Shown in pieces: positions 44,847-52,432 of a stretch of DNA of 64,000 nucleotides. How positions within the stretch are numbered: position 1 is the stretch's first letter; each line of letters begins with the position of its first letter. The notes beneath the pieces were generated by a model. That model worked only from the letters and a program-made list of their open reading frames with translations. It made no database searches and had not been told where the DNA came from. The stretch comes from G963668655 sp963668655 (GTDB lineage: Bacteria > Myxococcota_A > SURF-8): NCBI GenBank assembly GCA_963668655.2, contig CAXXPQ010000003.1, positions 248,001 through 312,000 on the forward strand. Reading direction: 5' to 3'. The translations under genes and the position numbers were made by a program.

Positions 44847-45650
44847 GTGAGCAATACCGACAGTCGGGAACCGACCCGCAACCTATTGAAGCAACTGTAT
44901 GAATCGGGCGTTCGGGAAGAGACGGACCGCGTGGCGGCGGAGTCGGTCCTGCGGATCTCGGTCCAATATCGCACGGCCGGGACGATTCTCTGCACTCCGG
45001 GTCAGGAGAGGGAACTGGCGGCCGGATTCTGTTTGAACGAGGGGCTGATCCGCCGTGCCGCTGACCTTCTGGAAGTCTCTTTTTCCGAAGAAAATCAAGA
45101 GGTTTCCGTCTATGTCTCCAACGTCGCCGAAACAGCGGTAACGGACTTCTTTGCCCGGAAGGCAAAACCACCCGCCCTGAACGGCGCATCCGACTTGCTG
45201 GATGGACTGTCACGCCTTCCGTCGGATCCGCCCGGTTTCCCCGGCTTTTCCCCGGAGTTCATTCACGACTGCCGTCGAAAAACGGTGGAAAAACAGGTGC
45301 TTTTCCCCGAAACGGGCGGCACGCACGTGGCCGCCCTGTTCCGGCGGGACGGCGCGCTGCTATCCCTGGCCGAGGACGTGAGCCGTCACAACGCCATGGA
45401 CAAGGCCGCAGGAACGCTTCTGCTTGAAAACTCTTTGAAAAGCGCATACTTGGGATACGTATCCAGCCGGGCGGGCTTCGAAATGGTCCACCGCGCCGTC
45501 CGGGCCGGGCTGAAAATTCTGGCCTGCACCTCCGCCCCCACCGACCTGGCCGTCCGCGCGGCCGAATATTCCGGCCTCACGCTGATCGGCTTCGCGCGCC
45601 CCGGACGTTTTTCGATCTACGCCGGATTCGAACGGATCCTCGCCCCGTAG
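44847..45650 (+). CDS. fdhD: FdhD-family formate dehydrogenase accessory sulfurtransferase, lacking the CxxC motif
   Basis: FdhD transfers sulfur from IscS to the molybdenum/tungsten bis-PGD cofactor for formate dehydrogenase activation. 267 residues, GTG start. Family marks are AAGFCLNEGLI, LAEDVSRHNAMDKAAG, SSRAGFEMVHRAV and TDLAVRAAEYSGLTLIGFAR. At the place where E. coli FdhD has the conserved CGxCG catalytic cysteines, this sequence reads FFARKAKPPALNGASDLL with no cysteine. It lies directly upstream of fdhA. It may work by a different mechanism, or mainly bind cofactor. Confidence 0.9.
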   Translation: MSNTDSREPTRNLLKQLYESGVREETDRVAAESVLRISVQYRTAGTILCTPGQERELAAGFCLNEGLIRRAADLLEVSFSEENQEVSVYVSNVAETAVTDFFARKAKPPALNGASDLLDGLSRLPSDPPGFPGFSPEFIHDCRRKTVEKQVLFPETGGTHVAALFRRDGALLSLAEDVSRHNAMDKAAGTLLLENSLKSAYLGYVSSRAGFEMVHRAVRAGLKILACTSAPTDLAVRAAEYSGLTLIGFARPGRFSIYAGFERILAP

Positions 45651-45686
45651 TTATCCCTGTAATAGTCAGAAATCATTAAGTAAAGC

Positions 45687-45738
45687 TTGAAAATTCGACC
45701 GCGCCGCGCTATCAATATAGGGTTCGAGAATTCGACCG
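45687..45738 (+). promoter_or_regulatory. Promoter and direct-repeat region upstream of fdhA
   Basis: A -35 box TTGAAA (45687-45692) and a -10 box TATCAA (45710-45715) are 17 bases apart. The sequence TTGAAAATTCGACCG (45687-45701) recurs as TCGAGAATTCGACCG (45724-45738), 13 of 15 identical, so one repeat overlaps the -35 box and one lies downstream of the -10. This is a likely regulator-binding arrangement; the regulator is unknown. Confidence 0.5.
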
Positions 45739-45776
45739 TTTTCATTTCGTTTCGAAAACCCTAGATAGGAGGCGCC

Positions 45777-48512
45777 ATGAAGATCACCATCGACGGCCGG
45801 GCACTCGCCTTCCAGGAAGGCCAGACCGTGCTCGACGTGGCCAAGGAGAACGGGATTTATATTCCCACTCTCTGTTGGCACGCCAAGACGGGAGCGGTCA
45901 GCCGCTGCCGCGTGTGTGTGGTTGAGATCGAGGGAATGCGCGGGCTCCAGACGTCGTGCTCGGTGCAAGCCGCCGACGGCATGGAAGTGCGCAGCGACAC
46001 CGACCGGGTGCAGAAGGCCCGCCGGCTGATCGTGGAAAACCTGATCTCCAACGGACACCACAACTGCATGACCTGCGAGGCCAACGGCCGCTGCGAGTTG
46101 CAGGACGTGGCCTACTGGCTGGGAATCAAGGATTTCGAGGTCATCGAGGAACCGCAGCAGCCCAAGGATGTCAGTTCCCCGATGCTCGTGATGAACCCCA
46201 ACAAGTGCATCCTGTGCGGCCGCTGCGTGGAAGCCTGCCAGAACGTGGTCGGCAACGAGGTTCTGACCATCTCCCAGCGCGGCTACGGCTCCAAGGTCGT
46301 CTGTGACATCGGCGTTCCCATGGCCGATTCCACCTGCGTCCAGTGCGGAGAATGCGCCCAGGTCTGCCCCACCGCGGCCATCATCGAAAAGAAGGCCATG
46401 GTCACGGGACGCAACTGGGAACTGGAAAAAGTGGACACCACCTGCCCGTACTGCGGCGTCGGCTGCCAGGTGTCCCTTTACGTCAACCGCGAGCAGAACC
46501 GCATCGTGCGCGTGGAAGGCCGCGACGGCATTCCGCCCAACGACGGCATGCTCTGCGTCAAGGGTCGCTTCGCCTACGAGTTCCCGAGCAACAAGAAACG
46601 CCTGACGAAGCCGATGATTAAAAAGAACGGCCAGCACGTGGAGGTGAGTTGGGACGAGGCTCTGGACTACACAGCCAAGCGCCTGTCCGAAATCAAGGAG
46701 AAGCACGGCTCGGGCTCGTTCGCGGCGATCTCCTGCGCCCGGACGACGAACGAGAACAATTACGCCATGATGAAATTCACGCGCGCGGTGATGGGGACGA
46801 ACAACGTCGATCACTGCGCACGTACTTGACACGCTCCCACGGTCGCCGGTCTGGCGGCAAGCTTTGGTTCGGGAGCCATGACCAACTCCATCCGGGAGTT
46901 GGAGGATGCGAAGCTGATCTTCGTGATCGGCTCGAACACGACGGAAGCCCATCCCGTCATTTCTTACTACATGAAGCGCGCGGTCAAGAAGGGCGCGACG
47001 CTGATCGTCAACGATCCGCGACGCATCGATCTGACCCGCTGGGCCACGAAATACGTCCAGATCAAGCCGGGTACGGACGTGGCCTACCTGAACGGCCTGA
47101 TGCGAGAAATCATCGCCAACAACTGGCAGGACCAGGAATTCGTGGACAATCACACGGAGGACTTCGAGGCGCTGAAAGCCGTGGTCGATGAATACACGCT
47201 GGAGAAGACCTCCGAAATCACCGGCGTGCCTGCGGAGACGCTGAAGGAAGTGGCGAAGCTGCTCGGCGAATCGGAATCGGCCAGCCTGTGTTATACGCTG
47301 GGCATCACGGAGCACACCTGCGGCACCGACAACGTGATGAGCACCGCCAACCTGCAAATGCTGCTCGGCAACATGGGCAAGTACGCGGCGGGCGTCAATC
47401 CGCTGCGCGGCCAGAACAACGTCCAGGGCGCCTGCGATATGGGCGCTCTGCCGAACGTCTACCACTGCTACCAGAAGGTCGTCGATCCCAAGGCCAAGGA
47501 AAAGTTCGAGAAGGCCTGGGGCGTGGAGAATCTGGACGACAAGAACGGCCTGATGATCCCCGACATGTTCCAGGGCGCGGCCGACGGCAACGTCAAAGCC
47601 TTCTACATCTACGGCGAGAACGTCGTCCTGACCGAACCGCACATGGCCCACACGAAGCACTGTCTGGAAGAGTGCGAGTTCGTGATCATGGGGGACATCT
47701 TCTACAACGAAACCGCTCCCTACGCCGACGTGATCTTCCCCGATCTCTGCTGGGGCGAGGAAGAAGGCACCTTCACCAACTCCGAACGCCGCGTGCAGCG
47801 CGTGCGCGGGCCCCTGACGCCTCCGGGCGAGGCCCGCAGTCACTGGCTGGTTCTGAATCAGCTGGGACAGCGCATGGGCTACGACATGGGCTTTACCAGC
47901 GCCCACTCGGTCTGGGAGGAGATGCGCGAACTGGGGCCCAGCTATCACGGCATCACCTGGGACCGCATCGAAAGCGTCGGCCTGCAATGGCCCTGTCCCA
48001 CGCCCGAGCATCCCGGTACGTCGTTCCTGCACAAGGACGGCAACTTCACCCGCGGCAAAGGCAAATTCCACGGTATCCAGTGGCGGCCTCCGGCGGAGCC
48101 CGCCGACGCGGAATACCCCTTCGTCCTCAGCACGGGACGCCGCCTGTGGCACTACCACACCATTCAGACCCAGCATTCCGAGAAACTGACGGACCTCTGC
48201 GGCGAGGAATGGATGGAAATCAGCCCCACGGACGCGGAGAAACTCGACGTCAAGACGGGCGATTGGGTCAAGGCGGCCAGCCGCCGGGGCGAGATCACCC
48301 TGCGCGCCTGGGTCACGGACCGCTCCCCCGAGGGCGTCTGCTGGACGAGCTTCCATTTCGCCAAGGCCTGCGGCAACGTGCTGACCATCGACGCCTTCGA
48401 TCCGGTCACCAAGACGGCGGAGTACAAGGTCTGCGCCATCAGGCTGGAGAAAGTCGAGGACGGCGAAGCCATCGGTTCCGACAAGGTGCCGAAGCGCCAG
48501 GCGAGACCGTAA
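45777..48512 (+). CDS. fdhA: NAD-linked formate dehydrogenase catalytic subunit, selenocysteine-containing
   Basis: Molybdenum- or tungsten-dependent formate dehydrogenase alpha subunit, 911 residues with an in-frame UGA at 46827-46829 read as Sec351. Context HCART-U-HAPTVAGL matches the CARV-U-HGPSVAGL of E. coli FdhF. Domains: 2Fe-2S ferredoxin (C33, C44, C47, C61), NuoG-type His-Cys cluster (H94 region, C97, C100, C106), two 4Fe-4S clusters (C144-C154 and C187-C197), then the molybdopterin part with its own 4Fe-4S (C223, C226, C230, C260). The C-terminal cofactor domain is intact. A bacterial SECIS hairpin follows the UGA. RBS AGGAGG. The FeS-rich N-terminus and the downstream NuoE/NuoF genes place it in an NAD-reducing soluble complex. 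Not a pseudogene. Confidence 0.96.
46827..46865 (+). promoter_or_regulatory. Selenocysteine UGA and bacterial SECIS hairpin in fdhA
   Basis: After UGA (46827-46829) an apical stem GTCGCC (46842-46847) pairs with GGCGGC (46853-46858) around the loop GGTCT (46848-46852). E. coli fdhF has the same GGUCU loop, and the distance from UGA to the loop is 18 bases in both. This loop is the SelB contact. Recoding therefore requires selA, selB, selC and selD elsewhere in the genome. Confidence 0.93.
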
Positions 48513-48659
48513 GGGCAATGGACGCGGAACCTTCCCTCCCCCGGCCGCAAGGTCGGGGGAGCGGAACCGCGATATCCCGGAGCGGACGCGGATCGCCGAA
48601 ATTCAGGAAATCGGAAAACCCGCCGCCCGCTTCTCTATTGGGAAACAAGGGGTGCTGAA

Positions 48660-49121
48660 ATGAGTGGCATAGAAAATGTCTTGAGCCAATACCCTCCCCG
48701 CAGTCAGGACAAACTGATCCCGATTCTTCAGGGCGTCCAGGAGGAGGAGGGATTCCTGTCCAAGCAAGCCATGTACCGGATCGGAGAATACGTCGGCGTT
48801 CCGGCCAGCAAAGTCTACGGCGTCGCAACGTTCTACAACGGATTCCGCTTCAAACCCAGGGGAAAATACCCCATCGTCATCTGCCGAGGAACGGCCTGCC
48901 ACGTGCGCGGCTCCCTGGCCGTGCTGGAAGCCTTCCAGGACGAACTGGGCATCAAACCCGGCGACACCACGGAGGACGGCCGGTTCTCTCTGGAAGTCGT
49001 CGCCTGCATCGGCGCCTGCGGCCTGGCTCCCGTCATCACCGTCGGGGGCGAGGTTTTCGGCGAGGTCAAGCCGGGCCAGATCAAGAAAATCCTTAAGCAG
49101 GTCCAGCAGGAGGGTGAATAA
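48660..49121 (+). CDS. NuoE-like [2Fe-2S] subunit of formate dehydrogenase/diaphorase module
   Basis: 153-residue thioredoxin-like ferredoxin subunit. Helical start VLSQYPPRSQDKLIPILQGVQEEEG, then YGVATFYNGFRF and the cluster ligands in ICRGTACHVRGS and VVACIGACGLAP. It pairs with the NuoF-like flavoprotein encoded next; its stop overlaps the next ATG (TAATG). Between it and fdhA are about 150 bases with no gene. It should carry electrons between NADH:FMN and the FeS chain. Confidence 0.95.
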   Translation: MSGIENVLSQYPPRSQDKLIPILQGVQEEEGFLSKQAMYRIGEYVGVPASKVYGVATFYNGFRFKPRGKYPIVICRGTACHVRGSLAVLEAFQDELGIKPGDTTEDGRFSLEVVACIGACGLAPVITVGGEVFGEVKPGQIKKILKQVQQEGE

Positions 49122-51010
49122 TGCCGATCACGACTGCGGAACAATTGAAAACTCGCCGTCAGCAGGCGAAAAGTAACGACCAGGCGGTCAAGCGCCGCGT
49201 GCTGGTCTGCGCCGGAACCGGCTGCGTGGCCAACGGCTCCCTGAAGGTCTTCGACGCACTGGAGGACGAAGCCAAGAAGGCCGGGGTCACGGTTTCCTTC
49301 GAACTGGACAAGCACGAGGACGCCTACATGGCGGCCTCGGGCTGCCACGGCTTCTGCCAGATGGGACCGCTGGTCCACATCTTGCCGGACGACATCCTGT
49401 ACACCAAGGTCAAGGTGGACGACGCGGCGGAAATCGTGGAGGAAACCCTGAAGTCCGGAAACGTGGTGGAACGCCTGCTGTACGTCGATCCCAAGAGTCA
49501 ACAGCCGAAGAAGGGCCGCAACGATATCCCCTTCTACGCCGGCCAGACCCGCATCGCCCTGAAACGCTGCGGCGAGGTAGATCCGGAGAGCCTGGACGCC
49601 TATTTCGCTTCGGGCGGACTGGAGGGGCTGGAGAAGGCCCTGTTCGAAATGACGCCGGACCGGGTGATCGAGGAAGTGCTGAACTCCGGTCTGCGCGGTC
49701 GGGGCGGCGGCGGCTTCCCCACCGGCCTGAAATGGAAGTTCGCGCGACAGGCCAAGGGCGACCACAAATACGTCATCTGCAACGGCGACGAAGGCGACCC
49801 GGGCGCCTTCATGGACCGCTCCCTGATGGAAGGCGATCCCTTCAGCGTGCTCGAAGGCATGGCCATCGCGGCCTACGCCATCGACGCCACCAAGGGCTAC
49901 ATCTACGTCCGCCAGGAATACCCGCTGGCCATCAAGCGCCTGGAAAAGGCCATCGCCACCCTGCGCGAGGAAGGTCTGCTGGGCGAGAACATCCTGGGAA
50001 CGGGCTTCTCCTTCGACGTCATCATCAAGATGGGTGCGGGCGCTTTCGTCTGCGGCGAGGAAACCGCCCTGATTCATTCCGTGGAGGGAAAGCGCGGCGA
50101 ACCCCGCCCCCGTCCCCCCTTCCCGGCCCAGTCGGGCGCGTTCGGCATGCCCACCATCATCAACAACGTGGAAACCCTGTCCAATCTGGGTTCGATCCTC
50201 TCCAAGGGCGCGGACTGGTTCGCGTCTTTCGGCACGGAGAGCAGCAAGGGCACCAAGGTCTTCGCGCTGACCGGAAAGATCAACAGCACGGGCCTGGTGG
50301 AAGTCGCCATGGGCACCACCATCCGGAAGATCGTCGAGGACATCGGCGGCGGCGTGCTCAACGGCAAGCAACTGAAGGGCGTCCAGATGGGCGGTCCCTC
50401 GGGCGGTTGCGTGCCGGCCAGCCACGCGGACATCGAGATCGATTTCGAGTCGCTCAAAAGCGTGGGCGCCATGATGGGCTCCGGCGGCATGGTCGTCATG
50501 GACGAAGACAACTGCATGGTGGACGTGGCCAAGTTCTTCATGGACTTCATCCAGCGGGAAAGCTGCGGCAAGTGCGTTCCCTGCCGCATCGGCACGAAGC
50601 GCATGCTGGGCATCCTGACGAACATCTGCGAGGGCAAATACAAACCCGAGGAACTGGACGAGGTCATCGCCAAACTGGAGGACATCGGCACCGTGACCAT
50701 CGACGCCAGCCTGTGCGGCCTGGGGCAGACGGCCCCCAACCCGGTGCTCAGCACGCTGCGCTGGTTCCGGCACGAATACGAGGCCCACATCCGGGATCAT
50801 CGCTGCCCGGCCAAGGCCTGCAAGCCCTTCCTGCGCTACGCCATCGATCCGGACAAATGCCGGGGCTGCTCGCTCTGCGCGAAACGCTGCCCGGCCAACG
50901 CCATCACCGGCGAAAAGAAGAAACCCCACGTCATCGACCAGGACAAATGCGTGATGTGCGGAGCCTGCGCGACCAACTGCAAGTTCGAGGCGGTGATTAT
51001 CACCAGCTAG
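49121..51010 (+). CDS. NuoF-like NAD(H)-binding flavoprotein subunit (HydB/FdsB type)
   Basis: 629 residues. Order: an N-terminal thioredoxin-like 2Fe-2S domain (VLVCAGTGCVANGSL, then ASGCHGFCQMGPLV); the NuoF core with FMN/NADH motifs GRGGGGFPTGLKWKF, CNGDEGDPGAFMDRSLMEGDP and GAGAFVCGEETALI; a 4Fe-4S site ESCGKCVPCRIG; and a C-terminal 2[4Fe-4S] ferredoxin (CRGCSLCAKRCPANA, CVMCGACATNC). This is the layout of HydB in bifurcating hydrogenases and of NAD-linked formate dehydrogenase diaphorases. With fdhA and the NuoE-like gene it would form an NAD-reducing, possibly ferredoxin-coupled, complex. Confidence 0.95.
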   Translation: MPITTAEQLKTRRQQAKSNDQAVKRRVLVCAGTGCVANGSLKVFDALEDEAKKAGVTVSFELDKHEDAYMAASGCHGFCQMGPLVHILPDDILYTKVKVDDAAEIVEETLKSGNVVERLLYVDPKSQQPKKGRNDIPFYAGQTRIALKRCGEVDPESLDAYFASGGLEGLEKALFEMTPDRVIEEVLNSGLRGRGGGGFPTGLKWKFARQAKGDHKYVICNGDEGDPGAFMDRSLMEGDPFSVLEGMAIAAYAIDATKGYIYVRQEYPLAIKRLEKAIATLREEGLLGENILGTGFSFDVIIKMGAGAFVCGEETALIHSVEGKRGEPRPRPPFPAQSGAFGMPTIINNVETLSNLGSILSKGADWFASFGTESSKGTKVFALTGKINSTGLVEVAMGTTIRKIVEDIGGGVLNGKQLKGVQMGGPSGGCVPASHADIEIDFESLKSVGAMMGSGGMVVMDEDNCMVDVAKFFMDFIQRESCGKCVPCRIGTKRMLGILTNICEGKYKPEELDEVIAKLEDIGTVTIDASLCGLGQTAPNPVLSTLRWFRHEYEAHIRDHRCPAKACKPFLRYAIDPDKCRGCSLCAKRCPANAITGEKKKPHVIDQDKCVMCGACATNCKFEAVIITS

Positions 51011-51033
51011 GCGGACGCGAATCGTTTCACATC

Positions 51034-51062
51034 AAAGGGAGCGCCGCGGCGCTCCCTTTTTT
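51034..51062 (+). terminator. Intrinsic terminator of the formate dehydrogenase operon
   Basis: A 13-bp perfect palindrome arm pair (AAAGGGAGCGCCG and its complement) at 51034-51059, followed by TTTT just after the NuoF stop. Confidence 0.88.
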
Positions 51063-51223
51063 CATGCAAGGATCCCGCGACACGCATGGGGCTTTTATGA
51101 CATCGAAAATGGTTCCACTTCCGGAACCGGGGAGACATCGGGAAACCGTTTCGGATGAAACCCACCATATTCATTTTATCAGGCGGAAAGTTTTCCTGGA
51201 AACGGAAGCTGAGCCCAAAGAAA

Positions 51224-51245
51224 AACCGCCCGGATTCGGGCGGTT
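51224..51245 (-). terminator. Intrinsic terminator for the minus-strand exported protein gene
   Basis: Stem AACCGCCCG (51224-51232) with CGGGCGGTT (51237-51245) around a 4-base loop. On the minus strand it is followed by a run of T. It lies about 25 bases beyond the stop of the gene ending at 51271. Confidence 0.85.
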
Positions 51246-51270
51246 CGATTTGGCGGAATGTCCGTCGGAT

Positions 51271-51876
51271 TTACTTCACGTCTTTTTCGGTCAGGCCCAT
51301 GTCTTTCAGCATTTTGACGCGCGCCAGATCGCTCTTGTCGGAAGCGATGCCCCAGGCCAGGTGGAAAGCCAGCAGGCGGCCGACGTTGCGGGCGCTTTTG
51401 GCCTTGCCGTCCCAACTGGCGTCGAATTTCTGCTGGGCGCTTTTCTGCATGGGGTTCTTGGAGAACGCATAAGCGACCTGGACCGTGTATTTCTCGCCTT
51501 CGCCCGTAACTTTCAGGCTGGCGACGTGGTTGGCCTTGGTGTCGAGCAGGGCGTCTTTCTGGCAATCCCAGCTGCAACAGTTGCCTTTGTGCTTGCCATT
51601 GAGTTTCTTGATGAGATCCTGGGCGTGGGCTTCATTCACGGCCGAGACATTGGACTGGACTTTGGTGAAGTACGCGATGAATTCGGACCGGATCAACTCC
51701 CGACCTTTCTCGGAAGCCTTCTTATCCTTGGAGGCGTCCGCCACGTCCAAAACGATGATTTCCATGCGCTTCGGAGCTTTTCCTTTTTTCGCGGCGATGG
51801 CATTGCCCGCCAGGGCGATGGTGAGAATGCAGGACAGGGCCAGAACGATCCATGCCGAGCGCTTGTTCTTAAACAT
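51271..51876 (-). CDS. Small exported protein of unknown function
   Basis: 201 residues with a Sec signal peptide (AWIVLALSCILTIALAGNAIA). The mature part is basic and has one cysteine cluster, GNCCSWDCQKDALLDT, followed by NHVASLKVTGEGEKYTVQVAYAF, a beta-rich pattern seen in periplasmic proteins that build outer-membrane-associated complexes. The ATG at 51876 has a strong AAGGAGG site; the much longer frame upstream is rejected. Similar layout (signal, cysteines, then a hydrophobic-beta segment) to the protein at 30607-31875. Monocistronic. Confidence 0.75.
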   Translation of the reverse strand: MFKNKRSAWIVLALSCILTIALAGNAIAAKKGKAPKRMEIIVLDVADASKDKKASEKGRELIRSEFIAYFTKVQSNVSAVNEAHAQDLIKKLNGKHKGNCCSWDCQKDALLDTKANHVASLKVTGEGEKYTVQVAYAFSKNPMQKSAQQKFDASWDGKAKSARNVGRLLAFHLAWGIASDKSDLARVKMLKDMGLTEKDVK

Positions 51877-51904
51877 ACAATCCTCCTTCTTTATGGTCAG
51901 TTGA

Positions 51905-52220
51905 TGAAAACGGAACCTTCTGGAATTTTGAGGTAGCCTACCATAAGTCGTTTTTTCTTGGCAACCCTTTTCTCGGTCAGGGGCTTGCCTTATGCACGCC
52001 GAGTCCGATATACTTATTTGTGGGCGTTCTCCTTTCGTCTGCGACGTTTGGGATAAGATTCTTGTATGCTCGATTGAATGGACGCCCTTTCTTGTTCCCT
52101 GAGTGATTTCTCCGAAGGAAAATCGTATCGAGGGGCGGAACCGAAGGAAACGGCGTGACTCGATACGATTGGCTTCGCAAATCACTCGCCATGAGCGGAT
52201 GAACCATTGCTGAAAGCATT
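51905..52220. other. Intergenic region with a long inverted repeat
   Basis: No gene supported; the 80-codon minus-strand frame here has no family resemblance. It holds the inverted repeat at 52101-52187 and the upstream flank of MITE copy B. Confidence 0.5.
52101..52187. repeat. Two-tier inverted repeat
   Basis: The inner arms AATCGTATCGAG (52121-52132) and CTCGATACGATT (52159-52170) are perfect complements. The outer arms GAGTGATTT (52101-52109) and AAATCACTC (52179-52187) are also perfect. The intervening bases are only partly complementary. It ends 35 bases before MITE copy B and may be part of another small mobile or regulatory element. Confidence 0.7.
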
Positions 52221-52222
52221 TA

Positions 52223-52385
52223 GAAGCCATCTCAAAAATACTGACCGAGAGATTTCGAGAAGATTTTCGGTCGGATTCGTCGGTGGCGCGACGAGGAATA
52301 TCGGGAATCTTTCGAGAAGCGCCCGTCGGCGAAGACGGCCGGAAAACATCCGAAAGCCGACCGAACGTATTGTTGAGATGGCTTC
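52223..52385. repeat. MITE-like element, copy B, with TA target duplication
   Basis: 163 bp with near-perfect terminal inverted repeats (GAAGCCATCTCA at 52223-52234 and TTGAGATGGCTTC at 52373-52385), flanked on both sides by TA (52221-52222, 52386-52387). It is non-coding and about 80 percent identical by eye to 32003-32167. TA flanks suggest mobilisation by a transposase that targets TA; no such transposase gene is in the window. Confidence 0.88.
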
Positions 52386-52401
52386 TAATAACAGTTATAT
52401 T
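52373..52401 (+). promoter_or_regulatory. Hybrid promoter using the MITE terminal repeat as -35 box
   Basis: TTGAGA (52373-52378), inside the right terminal repeat of the MITE, is 17 bases from TATATT (52396-52401) in the flanking DNA. Both boxes are close to sigma-70 consensus. A transcript from about 52408 would read into the lipoprotein gene starting at 52433. Confidence 0.5.
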
Positions 52402-52432
52402 CGTTGAACCGCACCCCGCAACGAGGTCGAAC

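Noticed and set aside
46649..47191. Appearance of a broken formate dehydrogenase gene (frames ending at 46829 and restarting at 46878)
   Set aside because: The break is a UGA in perfect selenocysteine context with a SECIS hairpin; the frame is continuous from 45777 to 48512.
45666..48518. A 950-codon minus-strand frame opposite fdhA
   Set aside because: High-GC codon bias keeps the antisense frame open; the plus strand has all the FDH motifs.
48833..50929. A 698-codon minus-strand frame opposite the NuoE/NuoF-like genes
   Set aside because: Antisense shadow; the translation has no domain and the plus-strand genes are complete.
51977..52219. An 80-codon minus-strand frame before the MITE copy B, considered as a transposase remnant
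   Set aside because: No transposase motif; the frame crosses an inverted repeat.
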